Positions 50,801 to 61,515 of a stretch of DNA of 64,000 bases are shown piece after piece. The position numbers and the translations under genes are program-made. The DNA is from Archilochus colubris (lineage: Eukaryota > Chordata > Aves > Apodiformes > Trochilidae). How positions within the stretch are numbered: position 1 is the stretch's first letter; every line of letters starts with the position of its first letter. The stretch covers positions 28,448,826-28,512,825 of the forward strand of contig CM041115.1 in the NCBI GenBank assembly GCA_023079485.1. Reading direction: 5' to 3'. Below the pieces are notes generated by a model. It ran no database searches, was not told the DNA's origin, and was given only the letters and a program-made list of their open reading frames with translations.

Positions 50801-53800
50801 AGCTATGAACCTTAGAATATACTCACCACAAAAAATATAAATGCTGCAGACTAGATTTCCTAACTCTTTGATTTAAGTAACTTTGAAGTCTTAACTGAGT
50901 AGAGTTGTCTTGGTTTCAGTTTCGTTTATATTCATTGTGAAACTTGGGAGGATTACAAAGAGAATTCTTTGTACACAAGTGCACTCAGAATTTAGATTCC
51001 AAAACATTGTATACGGTAGTTTGTTCCTTCACTGGTGGAGAGGTTGAGTTATAAGGTAGTTCGATTTTGAGAGCTTGGTTCAGCTTTAATGTGAAAATAC
51101 ATAAAGGTACTGTGACCTGAAAGGGCCACTTCTTCATTTAGGCTGAGGTAAAGTAAGCACTAGACGATAAAAATTAAAATGCTGTTATCCAATACTTAAC
51201 AATCTTTCATCTTCAGTCAAGGTCTGTGGTAGTTTTGAAGACACTTCTCAAAGATGAAAAACAAACTTGCTTAATTAGTAAGAAAATTAGTAAGAAAACT
51301 AGTAAGAAAAGAGGTCTTACTTTAAACTTTCTAATTGTTGCTTTTAAATCATTAGGTGGTACTTCGCTATGATTTCGGTATCTGGAATCTTTTCTGTTAC
51401 TTTTTCTGTAATATTTGCCTATGTAGCTGATGTAACACAGGAGCATGAAAGAATTACAGCCTATGGACTGGTAAGATATGCTAAACTTGGAAAAAAAAGG
51501 TCATAGTATGGCCTTTGTATTGAATTTGTGTTTTAATGCACAGATTGTTTCCTGCTTAATGTAGTGGGGCTGGTACAGAAGGGAATGAACCATGCATCAA
51601 GGCACCATGTTAGAGCATAGGAGATCCAATTTAGACTTTTTACTACTGCACAGACTGCTCAGTGCTCATAGGAATAGAGTAAGAATTTGAGAACTTCACC
51701 TGCATAGAGTATGTTGTTAAAAAAGCATAATTTAAGTTTTATAAGCAGAACAAGAAATATTGCTGAAGGCAATGCAAGTTTTTTTAATACTTGATCTGTT
51801 GATATCTTTCAACCACCCGTAAGTTGCACTTTCAGTTTATGTGATTTCTTTCAAATACAGTATGTTTTTTTCTATAGTCAAAACAGGCAGGAAGGGTGAA
51901 AATGCATACTGTGGTGTTTTTAATAACTAAGACATGATCTTTCTTAATCAACAAGACAAAAAAAACAGCGGAAACTACCTTTCCAGTAATAATATAATTC
52001 CTTTTTAGTTTGTTTTTCTTATTGTTTATGTTGCTGTAGATTTTGGAGGCCCATTGTTAGATGTTTTGAATGTCATTTATCTGTGCTACTATTTTTTTAT
52101 TTCTCTAAAAAATATCTGTATTTTCACTATACAGATATTCGTAGACTGGATTCTTGGTTGACTGGACTGTAGTACTTCAAGCTCTTAGGTTTCCCTAAGC
52201 CTTGGGATTGTATGGTTCCAACCTTAAGTATATTGTAGCAGAGCACAAAACAGGTTTAAATGGGTCTGGAATTCCCACATTTCTCCTCTATATAAAGAGG
52301 ACCATAAGTATATTTGGAGCCTGTATTTGCCTGCCTACAAACAAATTTTTTTGTTTACAGAAACGGTTTGATCTTAAATTCTTATAATAATACATGAAAG
52401 TGTAGTTGTTTTGAGGAACTATATATCTCTTTCTGAACATCTTGTTACACCTTTTCCTAAAGATTTTTTCCTAACTATATAATATGGTATAAAGCTAAAT
52501 TTCTAGCTTGTGTTATTCTTCTATGAAGTGGTTATGCCAAATGATTATATTTTGTGGGGACTGGAAAAGACTTACAAAAGCCCAAACAAACTAACCTTTT
52601 ATGATTACTGTTATAGTGAAATTTAACTACAGCATTTGATTTTTCATCATGTTCTGCTGAATGCCAGTATATCTCTTTGTAGCTGAATGTCACAACAACA
52701 TAGTATGAAGCAATGCAGGGTTTGTTGAAATTGTTATCATAGAGAATGATCTCCTACTTTGCTGTGTTGTGTAGTGATAGCTATGTATTAAAAATGAAAA
52801 TGGTTAATAAAGGCATTATCTCTGTGTATTACCCTGAGTGCTGAGGCTCAGGTTCACTTAGGCTGGCATTTGGATATGTTGACAATTTTTTTAGTGAAAT
52901 CTCATCGCATTCGTAATTGGAAGACAACATTTAATCCCTTTGAAAGAAAACCATTTTCCTTTGAGCAAAACTTGTACTTTGACTGCAAATCGTGTCTTGC
53001 GAGGTGGGCTGTGGAGGAGGAGAGACAAACTTTATTTGAATCCATATTTACTGTCATAATTTTTTATTTTCTTTTCTATTGCTTAGAAAACCTTTGTGTT
53101 GTTGTTTTAAAATTGCACTTCTGGGGAGGGATGGTGGTACACATCAAGCTACTTAATTTTCCTGAAAAATCAGAAGAGCCACTTCAACAAGTTTGTAAAC
53201 TGTTCTTGTGCATAGGTATCTGCCACCTTTGCAGCAAGTTTGGTAACTAGTCCTGCCATTGGAGCATACCTGTCTGCCAGCTATGGAGATAACCTTGTTG
53301 TACTGGTGGCCACATTGGTGGCTGTTGTGGACATCTGCTTCATCCTGCTAGCTGTACCAGAATCTCTGCCAGAAAAAATGAGATCTGCTTCGTGGGGAGC
53401 TTCTATATCATGGGAAAAAGCAGATCCTTTTGCAGTAAGATCACTTCAATACATCATGAATAAATAATTGATGATTATCTCATAATTATTTTCATCTTGT
53501 AAACTAGAGAAATCTATAATTCTGTTGGTAGCTTGGCTGTTTCGTATACCAAAATCTCTGTTATTCATTCTTGCACAAAAAGATCTACTACATTTAAAGA
53601 CGAGATCCAAACCTAACTGTATATTAAATGATTCTTGAATCAAAACAGTATTTGGTGTAAAATCCAAAGGGAAGATGCTTTACTTTTCTAACTTACTTTG
53701 TTTTATTGTAAGAAAAATAGTGTATCTTTACACTTCTACAGACCCCCAAACTTGACATTGTTAGTCTTTTTGACACTCATTCTGTGCTTTGTACTTTTGG

Positions 53801-56800
53801 TTAGCAATGTCTCCCTACTATTGAATTCCACTTTTGGTTATATGTTTTGGTTTTTTTTTCAATATTGAATGGATCTGTGAAGCCTGATTTTTCTACAGTC
53901 ATATACCGGAAAGCTTAAAACATAGTATGCAGTCTTACTAGTAACTCGTTCACTTGTTCATACTTAAATACCTTGTATTTCTGTTACGCTGTGGTATCTT
54001 AAGAGTGAAAAGACATTGTTTTTCATGTGATCCATCCTTGTGGAAACTGGTTGTGAATATTGATAAACAAGTGACATTCTTGAATGACTGCAGTTAAAGT
54101 TTGTTTTCCATGGTTTACTTCTTGGCCATACTGATTCTTACTATGGCTGAACAAGTACAAGACATGTACAATGAAAAATACTCATGATTTGGGAAGAGAA
54201 GCAATTGTTCTGGGCCTATATTGTTTGTTAACATCTTTCGGGACATATTATGGAGAACACTTACATCCCTAAATATTTTATTATGCTGCTTTCAGTTAAT
54301 ACTTGGCACACAACATTAACTTAAAAAATAAAAAAAAACTTGCAGAAGAATCAGAAACCACAAATCTTATGCAATAGGGAATTGTTTCTAACAATGTTCA
54401 GCTTAGCTGCTGCCATGTGTGGGGTTTTTTTGGTTTTTGGTTTTTTTACTTGTACCAGTGGGTAAAATGGATTTGAAAAAATTAATCCCAACTTGTTTTG
54501 TTTATTTCTTTTGCAGTCTCTGAAGAAGGTTAGAAAAGATTCTACAATTCTCCCGATTTGTATTACAGTGTTTCTCTCCTATCTGCCTGAAGCTGGCCAG
54601 TATTCCAGCTTTTTTCTGTACTTGAGACAGGTAAGTGTTGGTTTCTTCACATCTTACTAAGGATGTTTAATTAACTATTCCCTAAGACCAGATTCTTGTT
54701 GAAAGTTGGCTCAAAAAGTGCTTTCTGGCGAAAGATAGCTTTAAAGAAATAAAGCCAGAGTACTCTACTAAGCCAATTAAATAACAAATGGCTCCTGATG
54801 CATAAACCTTGACCTAGCTTGTATTTTGTTGGTGCCAGTCAGCAACTAAGCACCACAGAGCCACTTGTGCTCATTTCCTCTTGCTGGGACAGGGGACAGA
54901 TTCAGAAGAGTAAAAGTGAGGAAACCTTTGTTTTGAGATAAAAAAATTTTATAGGTGCAGCAAAAACTGCACATGAAATAAAAGCAAAACAAGGAATCCA
55001 TTCACTATTTTCCATCAGGAGGCAGGTGTTCAGCCATCTCTAGGAAAGCTGGGCTCCATCACCCATAATGGTTGCTTGGAAAGGCAAGATGTCATCACTT
55101 TAATCATCCATAGACAGGGCAGATAGAAAATACAGGCTAGATCCAGTAGGCTGAAGCCAATAATACGAGGTTCAACAAGGCCAAGTAGTGGGTCCTGCAC
55201 TTTGGTCTTGAAAGCCCCAGGTAATGCTACTGATGCTACAGGCTTGGGGAAGAGTGGCTGGAAAGCTGCCTAACAGAAAAGGTCCTGGGGGTGTTTGTCG
55301 ACAGTTGGCAGAATATGAGCCAGCAGCATGCCCAGATAGCCATGAAAGCCCAAAGTGTCCTGGCCTGTGTCAGAAGTAGTGTGGCTAGCAACACTAGTGA
55401 AGTGATTGTCTTCCTGTACTCTGCACTGGTGAGGCTGCATCTCAAGTACTGTGTTTCGCTAGACTCTCACTACAAGAAAGACTCGAGTTGCTGGAGCAAA
55501 TCCAGTGAAAGCAACAAAGCTGATGAAGGATCTGGAACATAAGTCTTAAGAGGAACATCTGAGGGAACTGGGGTTGTTTAGTTTGGAGAATTCTGAGGAG
55601 GGACCCTACTTCTCTCTTCAATTACCTGAAAGAAAGTTGGAAGTGTGGTTAGGGCCAGTCTCTCTTCCCTAGTAACAAGCAATGAAACAAGAAGAAATGG
55701 CCTGAAGTTGCACCAGGGGAAGTTTAAATTAGATGTTAGAAGACAAGTCTCTAAAAACTTTCCCAACCAGAAAGGTTTTGTGACGGACCTCTTTTCCTCC
55801 ATCTCCCTCCAGCTTTGTATGCTTGAGGTCATATAGGATATAGTATCCCTTTGGTCAGTTGGGGTTCTCTGTCTTCAGCTTTGTCCCCTCACAACCTTTT
55901 GTGTACCCTCAGTGTACTCACTGGTGGGTTGAGAAACAGGAAAGACCTTGTATCTGTGTAAGCACTTAGGAACAATTCTGAACATCCTTGTGTTACCGAC
56001 ACTGTGTTCAGCAAAAATCCAAAACATAGCCCCATACTAGCTATTATAAAGAAAATTAACTCTGTCCCAGCCAAACCCAGCGCACATGTTGGTTAACATA
56101 ACATAGTTGGTTAACATTCAGTAGACCTTTATGCCCTTTGACTACTGAAGTTTTTATGTCTTGAGATGGGATCTTCCTTATTGAAGAGCAATTGTGTTTG
56201 TGGGAGGGGACAGAGAATTTCAATTTCTGTGTGCCTGACTTTCTCAGTCTCCTTTTTCTGAGACAGTTTTTGTTTTCTTATTTCTTGCTTGTTCTTGAAC
56301 AATATGATTTCTTAATACCACTTACTGTGTTTGGCATTTGCTTTATGCATTATTTGCTTCTTTTCAGATTATAGGTTTTGGATCTGCTAGCATTGCAGGC
56401 TTTATAGCTGTGGTAGGCATTCTGTCCATAGTAGTTCAGGTAAGTTTAATTCTTTTAAGTGTTTTCTTAAACATTACAAACTGAATTCTGAAGCACAGTC
56501 TTCTGATTATTAAGCTTGTCTATAGTATACTTACATGCTCTAAAATATCAGTGTATCTTGCATTTGTTAAAGGTTTTATTAGTATACAGTCTGTATAAAT
56601 GTCTTGCTTTAAAGCTGCTTTTCTTAGAAATGCTGGTTCTGAGTAGCAGAAAATGAAACTAAATTTTGCTAAGCTTAGATCATTAAGTTGACTGGAACTC
56701 TGTGTTTAAATAGTTAGAATGATGCAGGACATTGATTACTTAGTGCAAGACCTTCTGAAAGCAAAATGTTTAATTTTAAGCAAAACTCATGCCACTTGCA

Positions 56801-59800
56801 GCTATTCAGCTAGCTCATCCTACCAAACTTGGGTGCAAATGATAGAGGTGCTGATATGGTCTGTCCAGGTTTACTTAGGCGCTGTATGGAGGCTGAGGAA
56901 CTGTGGGACCTTGGTATGTTACTTTCATACCTTTTAACTTGCAACAGTGAGCTGATTTTGGGCAGGTCTTTTATGCCTTTTAGAAATCAGTTTTCATTAT
57001 GTGATCACTGGTGTCTTTATTAGTACAGTTTGTCTTCCTGTTGTGATAAGAGGACAGGAAATGGTGCATACAGTGTTCTGCAACCTCACTGCCATTATTA
57101 GCAGAGTGGAAGTCTCATTGGTTTAATGTAAACAACACATTTCTCAATGTTGACCAGTTTTACTGGTGTCATTTCATTATCAGTACAAGTAATTTTTTTA
57201 CTCCTTGATCTCTGGTTTGTTCTGATGCTTTTATTTGCACTCATATTTGCCAGTCATACTTTATTCAGACTTTTTGTACTTTTTGCTATAAATCTCTAAA
57301 ATTGTTACCTTTCTTGCTCATAATATTCAAAGTTAAAATGAGGATGCTTTCTGTGCATTGATTCTTGAACTCTTTGAAGAGATCTTGAACTCTTTGAAGA
57401 GAGTGGCTGAATGAAATAAACCTGCTCCATAAATACTGACTTGTGTTGGCAAGTTGAGTATGTCCAGAAAGAACTAATCACATGTAGATAGAATTACTCC
57501 GCTTTTGCTATTTAGCTTTCAACCTATCTTTGTCAAAGGATGAGAAACCAGAAAATCAGTGTTACTGAAATTAAGTGAGAGAGCAATTGTGCTCTACTGT
57601 GTGATCTTTCTCGTCCCTTTTGTCTTGCTTTTTACTGATGCATTGCTGGATTTCTCATTGAAGAAAAACTTGTGCACTGTTTAACTGGTTGAAGCTGTCC
57701 ATATGGACTTTGCCTTACTAGGAACAGTCTGCTTCTTGCCATGAGTGTATTGCTGTTGTATCTAAATAGGGACCTCCTTCTCCTTCAGCAGTAGGACTTT
57801 TAAAAGGTGAAAAAAAGGGGCCTTCCATTAGAGTTAGTTTCCATGTAGAAATAAAAAGGTTATATCAGTGTTGAAAAGAGTTAGCAGAAAATTTAAAGAT
57901 GTCTAGGAATTGGCTTCAGGCAAGTGTTAAGGCATGTGTTAAAGCTGGAAAGCTCCAGGATTTACTTGTTGGTTTTAATTGTACACTTGGATAGTCACTC
58001 ATCAGACATGAAGAGAATACTTTTTTCTGAGATTCACTACTTTTTTTCTCTAGTATTTGTAGATATTGGTAAATTCAATCCATATTCAGCTTATACTATC
58101 TTAACTTGGGTACCAGCACTTATTGTGGAACTCCATAATCTGAAATGAAATGGTTGTAGAGGTTGAAACAAAAGCCTTTTTACAATCGAAACAGATATTG
58201 GTATTTAATGTCCATATTGAAGGCAGCACATATGCTTCTTGATGTCTTGAAGTAGAAACTAATAGTTTGTACTAATATCATCAAATGCTGATACGCCTAG
58301 TTGGCATTTTGGACTTAATACAGAGGGGGTAAGAACACATAACGTGAAGTCCCTCAGCAGTTAAAAGATCTTCTGAATTACTCTGTGTAGAAGGAGAAAG
58401 TAGTTCAGCAGTCTGGCTTGTAAAAAATAACTTCTGCATGAACCAATTTGTCTTGCAGACAGTGTTTCTCAGTATCTTGATGAAGTCAATAGGGAACAAG
58501 AATACAGTTCTCCTTGGCCTTGGCTTTCAGATCCTTCAGCTGGTTTGGTATGGTTTTGGATCTCAGTCTTGGTAAGCACACATTTTCATAGGTACATACC
58601 TGCTGAGGAATGGAAAATTTTTTTTTTCAAGAAATTCTACCACTTAGTTATGTTCTCACTAATATTTATATGTTTTATATATGTTTTTTATGTTTTGTTT
58701 TACACTACCATAGTTTAGCCTGTATTTTGCACATGTAGAAATGATAGAATTTTCCAAAAATTTAAGTTGCAGACAGCAACAGTTCTTTTGGAATAGGAGT
58801 TTTTGCACCATTTTGTTTACTGAGTTTTGTATCTACTAATGTGGCTAGAAAGTTTTTTAATTCACAAGCCAGTAAGTAGTATATTATCTGCAGTTAATTC
58901 CATTAGATCCATTGTAATGAGTTACCTGCACCTCCACACTTTTTAATTTTAATATTTATTTTTTAACTTGCCATTCTATTACTATATTTGGTCTTGCGAG
59001 CTATCTAGACCTACTTTTGTTGGAGGAAGTGTCTGTAAGTAAAGTGAAATAGAACCATAAGATGGAACAGCTTTTTCTTTACAGAGTTAGTCCTACTGTG
59101 ACTAGAGATGAATGCTTGTCCTTTATCAGACCACTTCCCAGTGAGATATACAAGTTAGGCAACTGCCTCACTGAGCCACCCTGTGAGATTGTTCTTTTGT
59201 ATAGTCCTTGGAGAGGGAAAGTCTGTGTATCATTTCACTCCCACTCCGTTCTTTGCCTCTACTGTAATAGGTAGTGTAGAATGAAATGTGCTTATGTTCC
59301 AACAACCTCAGGATAATTTGTGGAAGGGGATCAGTAAGCAGGCTTTGACCTCATAATTTTCAGTCTTTAGGTATTTCAATAAGATTACTTTTGAAAGGGC
59401 ATTAAGGCTTAAATGAGAATACCCTTGTGACCCTTTTTGGAGGGATGAGTAATTATATGGGAAGTTTCATTTTTAATTCAAATTATGCATTTAACACAGG
59501 ATGATGTGGGCAGCAGGAGTTGTAGCAGCAATGTCAAGCATTACGTTCCCAGCAATCAGTGCTCTGGTTTCACGAAATGCAGAATCAGATCAACAAGGTG
59601 AGCACCACATGAATTTCTGCTTTGGCATCAGGCTTCTTTCTTGGATGACTGTCTAGAAAGCAGAATACTTATCTAGGTATGCTTTTCAAATACGTTGATG
59701 AGTATTGAGTTTCTTTGGTAGTAGCTGTGGATGTCCGCCAGTCTATGTAGAGAGGAAGGAGTTACAGAAATTTATCAAATTTACACTGTGAAATGGATAA

Positions 59801-61515
59801 TTTTTTTCGGATAAACTATTTCTCATGTAGTTTCACGTAAAGGTACTACAAAAGCAACAGAAACAGATGTGGCAACTTTTATGGGTTTTTCCCTCTTCTT
59901 TTTATATTGAAAGTATGTGCTGTCAGTAGATAATAATAACAATGCTACCTCCTTAGTGGAAATTGAGATCACATTTTACCAGATTAATATAAGCCTATAC
60001 AAGATGTTCTTCTCCATGCAGAAAAGTTGGCCCTACTTGTTACAATACTTTGGATTTTTCAAGAATAGAAAAGGAAGCATAAGGAAGTAGTTGATCTGAG
60101 AAGACAGGAAAAGTCATTGGTTTTGATGTGAATGGGAAGGAAAAATCAGGACATTTTGTTTAAAATTTAGTGAGGAAATCATCATGATGTATAACACTGA
60201 CATATCATAGCTGAACTTAGTGTTCTCTTTTAAAATATCTTGTACATACAATTTGTAAGCATCAGTCTTTTTTTAACACTCGACAACTTGAAATAGGCAG
60301 AGATGCAGTTCTAGTAGGTAGAATTCTTTTAAGTTTGAAAGGTATTTTACATGGTTCCTTACATCCTTTCTCTGTTTTTAATAGAAACATTTAAATGAGT
60401 TTTAAAAGTCTTATTTCCCATTTATGTCATGAAATCAATATTTTAGTTAACAGAAGTAATTGGTCTTTTGTTTTACATGGAGGAAATTACTAGTTCAGGC
60501 ATACAATTTCCAGAGTGAAATTTTGCCACCTAGTGGCACAAAGTTTTAAAGCTTACATGTCAGCATTTGAAGAAAAAGCTTGAGTAACTTCTTGTTGGCA
60601 TATTTTCTTTCCTTCCATTGTACAAGTTACTGCCTTAAGAAGGAAGGGGATATGCAGACTATGAATACTGTAAAAATAGTGTTCTGTAGAATGCTAATCT
60701 GTAAGATTGACAACACTGTAAATTCTTTTGACACAGTCCTTTAATGAAGTTGAGACAGAAATACACCTATCGGTTTATCAAGCTTTTAAAATAATGTGCT
60801 GTAAAATGCAGCCAATCTAATATTGTGAATTTACTGCAAGACTTCTGAATTTACTGCCCTGAATAAGTTACTTGATACTTAAATAAATCATGGTTTTAGA
60901 TTGGTGAAGGGAAGAAGTCTGTTACAGATTGCACATACTTTGCCAATAGCAACACTCAAGACATAGATGCATTACTCTAAATTTCACTTGAAAATCAATT
61001 GAGCCAGTACCACGCTTTATGTCTGCCTTCTTCATTGTAGGCTTTGCGTGAGTTGGGAAGAAATCTAACAGAAAATTAGAGATGCACATAAATTTAGTCA
61101 CTCACATGCAAAACTCGCATCACTTCCAGCAGCATGCAAGTACAGTGACTACAGTCATGCAGAAGATTATTTTAATCCAGCAAAGGTGTCTTCAGTGTAT
61201 TTCTGAAGTTCTTGGTATGTAGAAATAATTGAGATGAGCTATTTTGGAACAGCCATTAGAATACATTCAGAGCTGTTGGCTCTGAGTGTTGCATTCTTTG
61301 TTAAAAAATAAAAAGATAAAACACAAAATCAAACTCTTATTTTTGTTTCTTCACTAGGTGTTGTCCAAGGAATTATAACTGGAATAAGAGGTCTGTGCAA
61401 TGGCCTGGGACCAGCACTGTATGGCTTTATTTTCTTTCTCTTTCATGTGGAGCTCAACGAAGTGCCACCGGATCAGATTTCTGAGAAAAAAGCAATGCAA
61501 GATCCCGGTGATGAG
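32610..61515 (+). CDS. MFSD14B: MFSD14B (HIATL1) orphan MFS transporter, exons 1-11, 3' end outside window
   Basis: Eleven coding exons join as 32610-32804, 45841-45936, 48647-48709, 50356-50483, 51356-51470, 53216-53434, 54517-54630, 56368-56439, 58459-58571, 59500-59597 and 61358-61515, giving 1,371 nt or 457 codons without a stop. Every intron begins GT and ends AG, and the phases match throughout. The product is a polytopic major facilitator superfamily protein. Eleven of the expected twelve helices are visible, with the MFS loop 2-3 motif ([10 protein letters not shown]) in exon 4. MFSD14A and MFSD14B are orphan transporters of intracellular or vesicular membranes, so the substrate is not known. 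The match is to MFSD14B rather than MFSD14A, from [22 protein letters not shown] and SRNAESDQQ. Vertebrate MFSD14B is about 500 residues, so roughly 50 residues, including helix 12, should lie in one more exon right of 64,000. The reading frame looks intact and functional. Confidence 0.95.
33121..38217. other. MFSD14B intron 1, left part
   Basis: No exon or repeat family was recognised. A T-rich tract lies at about 37,928-37,980. Open frames are short and resemble no protein. Confidence 0.55.
38218..40702 (-). mobile_element. CR1 LINE with RT and part of endonuclease, in intron 1
   Basis: About 2.5 kb antisense to MFSD14B, starting with the CR1 tail (agaatcacagactcacag). Minus-strand peptides show the RT ([20 protein letters not shown], then [17 protein letters not shown]) and the C-terminal region ([20 protein letters not shown], then [12 protein letters not shown]). 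It extends into the endonuclease C-terminus and is 5'-truncated near 40,702. It is broken by frameshifts. Confidence 0.92.
40703..42404. other. MFSD14B intron 1, middle part
   Basis: No exon or repeat was recognised. A 120-codon open frame at 41,503-41,865 on the plus strand resembles nothing I know and lacks splice support. Confidence 0.5.
42405..44341 (+). mobile_element. CR1 LINE with complete RT region, in intron 1
   Basis: About 1.9 kb in the same direction as MFSD14B, from the ORF2 linker (gagctgaacttggcaaggga) through the RT ([20 protein letters not shown], then [19 protein letters not shown]) to an intact 3' end (ggttggactagatgacctta, then ttattctgtgattttg). Stops and frameshifts are frequent. 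A sense LINE 3' end can carry transcription-termination or splice signals, but none is obvious. Confidence 0.92.
44342..45840. other. MFSD14B intron 1, right part
   Basis: AT-rich unique-looking sequence up to the exon 2 acceptor; no repeat was recognised. Confidence 0.5.
45841..45936 (+). CDS. MFSD14B: MFSD14B exon 2 (helix 1)
   Basis: The acceptor is tgttttttag at 45840 and the donor is aca|gtaagt. The exon is 32 codons, phase 0 to 0. It encodes [12 protein letters not shown] followed by [17 protein letters not shown], the first transmembrane helix. The TTPMLT ending favours MFSD14B over MFSD14A. Intron 1 upstream is 13,036 bp, by far the largest intron. Confidence 0.96.
48647..48709 (+). 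CDS. MFSD14B: MFSD14B exon 3 (loop 1-2)
   Basis: This is a 21-codon exon, phase 0 to 0, between ggtcag and gtaaga. It encodes [20 protein letters not shown] plus a final K, the conserved segment leading into helix 2. The family is nearly invariant here. The polypyrimidine tract before the acceptor is a run of T. Confidence 0.96.
50356..50483 (+). CDS. MFSD14B: MFSD14B exon 4 (helices 2-3, MFS signature loop)
   Basis: The exon is 128 nt, starts in phase 0 after tcacag and ends after two bases of a Trp codon at atg|gtaagt. It encodes helix 2 ([14 protein letters not shown]), the MFS signature SDAWGRRSF in the cytoplasmic 2-3 loop, and helix 3 ([16 protein letters not shown]). The Asp and the Arg pair of the loop, characteristic of the superfamily's conformational switch, are present. 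Confidence 0.96.
51273..51310. repeat. Short tandem repeat before exon 5
   Basis: Three copies of a 12-13 bp unit (ttagtaagaaaa) end about 45 bp upstream of the exon 5 acceptor in the zone where a branch point would be expected. Confidence 0.7.
51356..51470 (+). CDS. MFSD14B: MFSD14B exon 5 (helix 4)
   Basis: The exon is 115 nt. It starts with the last base of the split Trp codon after attag and ends in phase 0 at ctg|gtaaga. It encodes [18 protein letters not shown], then [14 protein letters not shown]. The TQEHER motif after helix 4 is a strong family marker. A short tandem repeat lies about 45-80 bp upstream of the acceptor. Confidence 0.96.
53216..53434 (+). CDS. MFSD14B: MFSD14B exon 6 (helices 5-6, start of central loop)
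   Basis: This is the longest exon, at 73 codons, phase 0 to 0, between cataggta and gca|gtaaga. It encodes helix 5 ([19 protein letters not shown]), the MFSD14B-type [10 protein letters not shown], helix 6 ([17 protein letters not shown]) and the conserved PESLPEKMR start of the central cytoplasmic loop, ending ADPFA. Confidence 0.97.
54517..54630 (+). CDS. MFSD14B: MFSD14B exon 7 (helix 7)
   Basis: The exon is 38 codons, phase 0 to 0, with acceptor ttttgcag and donor cag|gtaagt. It encodes [20 protein letters not shown], then [18 protein letters not shown], a family hallmark. A proline (ILPICI) stands in helix 7 where, as I recall them, mammalian homologues have a hydrophobic residue. That looks like a lineage substitution rather than damage. 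Confidence 0.96.
54833..55112 (-). mobile_element. LTR, family C, one part (split by CR1)
   Basis: The LTR begins TGCC at 54,833, directly after the 6-bp repeat TGTTGG (54,827-54,832). It carries the landmarks caccacagagccacttgtgc and ggcaggtgttcagccatctc of a widespread avian LTR family I recognise. It runs to about 55,112 and continues at about 55,787 after a CR1 insertion. Confidence 0.82.
55113..55786 (+). mobile_element. CR1 fragment nested inside the LTR
   Basis: Plus-strand CR1 is clear: aggttcaacaaggccaagta, gggtcctgcactttggtctt, cagcagcatgcccagatagc, then tttagtttggagaattctga. The piece starts inside ORF2 and ends at about 55,780 without the CR1 3' tail, so it lacks the structure of a simple target-primed insertion. 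Exact edges are uncertain by 20-40 bp. Confidence 0.8.
55787..56086 (-). mobile_element. LTR, family C, remaining part, with TGTTGG duplication
   Basis: The LTR resumes at about cctcttttcctcc and ends GCGCACA at 56,086, immediately followed by TGTTGG (56,087-56,092), identical to the left flank. TG...CA ends with a 6-bp duplication fit an ERVK-like (class II) solo LTR. It is antisense to MFSD14B. A further imperfect 17-18 bp tandem copy of gttggttaacat follows at 56,088-56,121. Confidence 0.85.
56368..56439 (+). CDS. MFSD14B: MFSD14B exon 8 (helix 8)
   Basis: The exon is 24 codons, phase 0 to 0, between ttttcag and cag|gtaagt. It encodes [20 protein letters not shown] followed by IVVQ, which is helix 8. 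The IGFGS start is the MFSD14B version; MFSD14A differs here. Confidence 0.95.
57363..57402. repeat. 20-bp tandem duplication in intron 8
   Basis: The unit cttgaactctttgaagagat occurs twice head to tail with almost no difference, suggesting a recent slippage or unequal exchange event. Confidence 0.85.
58459..58571 (+). CDS. MFSD14B: MFSD14B exon 9 (helix 9)
   Basis: The exon is 113 nt, phase 0 in and phase 2 out, splitting a Trp codon at ttg|gtaagc. It encodes [20 protein letters not shown], then [25 protein letters not shown] is the loop 8-9 motif, and helix 9 follows it. Confidence 0.96.
59500..59597 (+). CDS. MFSD14B: MFSD14B exon 10 (helix 10)
   Basis: The exon is 98 nt. It begins with the third base of the split Trp codon after acacag and ends one base into a Gly codon at aag|gtgagc. 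It encodes [20 protein letters not shown], then [12 protein letters not shown]. The RNAESDQQ tail is diagnostic for MFSD14B. Confidence 0.96.
60524..60538. promoter_or_regulatory. TGCCAC-CTA-GTGGCA inverted repeat (CTCF-like)
   Basis: Perfect 6-bp arms around a 3-bp centre in intron 10. It resembles the CCACCTAGTGG core of some CTCF sites, but two central bases deviate from the common consensus. Function is only inferred. Confidence 0.25.
61358..61515 (+). CDS. MFSD14B: MFSD14B exon 11 (helix 11 and luminal loop)
   Basis: The exon is 158 nt and starts with two bases completing the Gly codon after cactag. It ends in phase 0 at gag|gtaaat. It encodes [20 protein letters not shown], then [16 protein letters not shown] and a variable loop ending QDPGDE. 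The next exon should start in phase 0 and carry the IPGPPFLFGA-type helix 12 segment. Confidence 0.95.

Noticed and set aside
52870..53250. 126-codon open frame overlapping the start of exon 6
   Set aside because: It reads through the intron in a frame different from MFSD14B; the acceptor at 53,215 and conserved protein sequence define the real exon.
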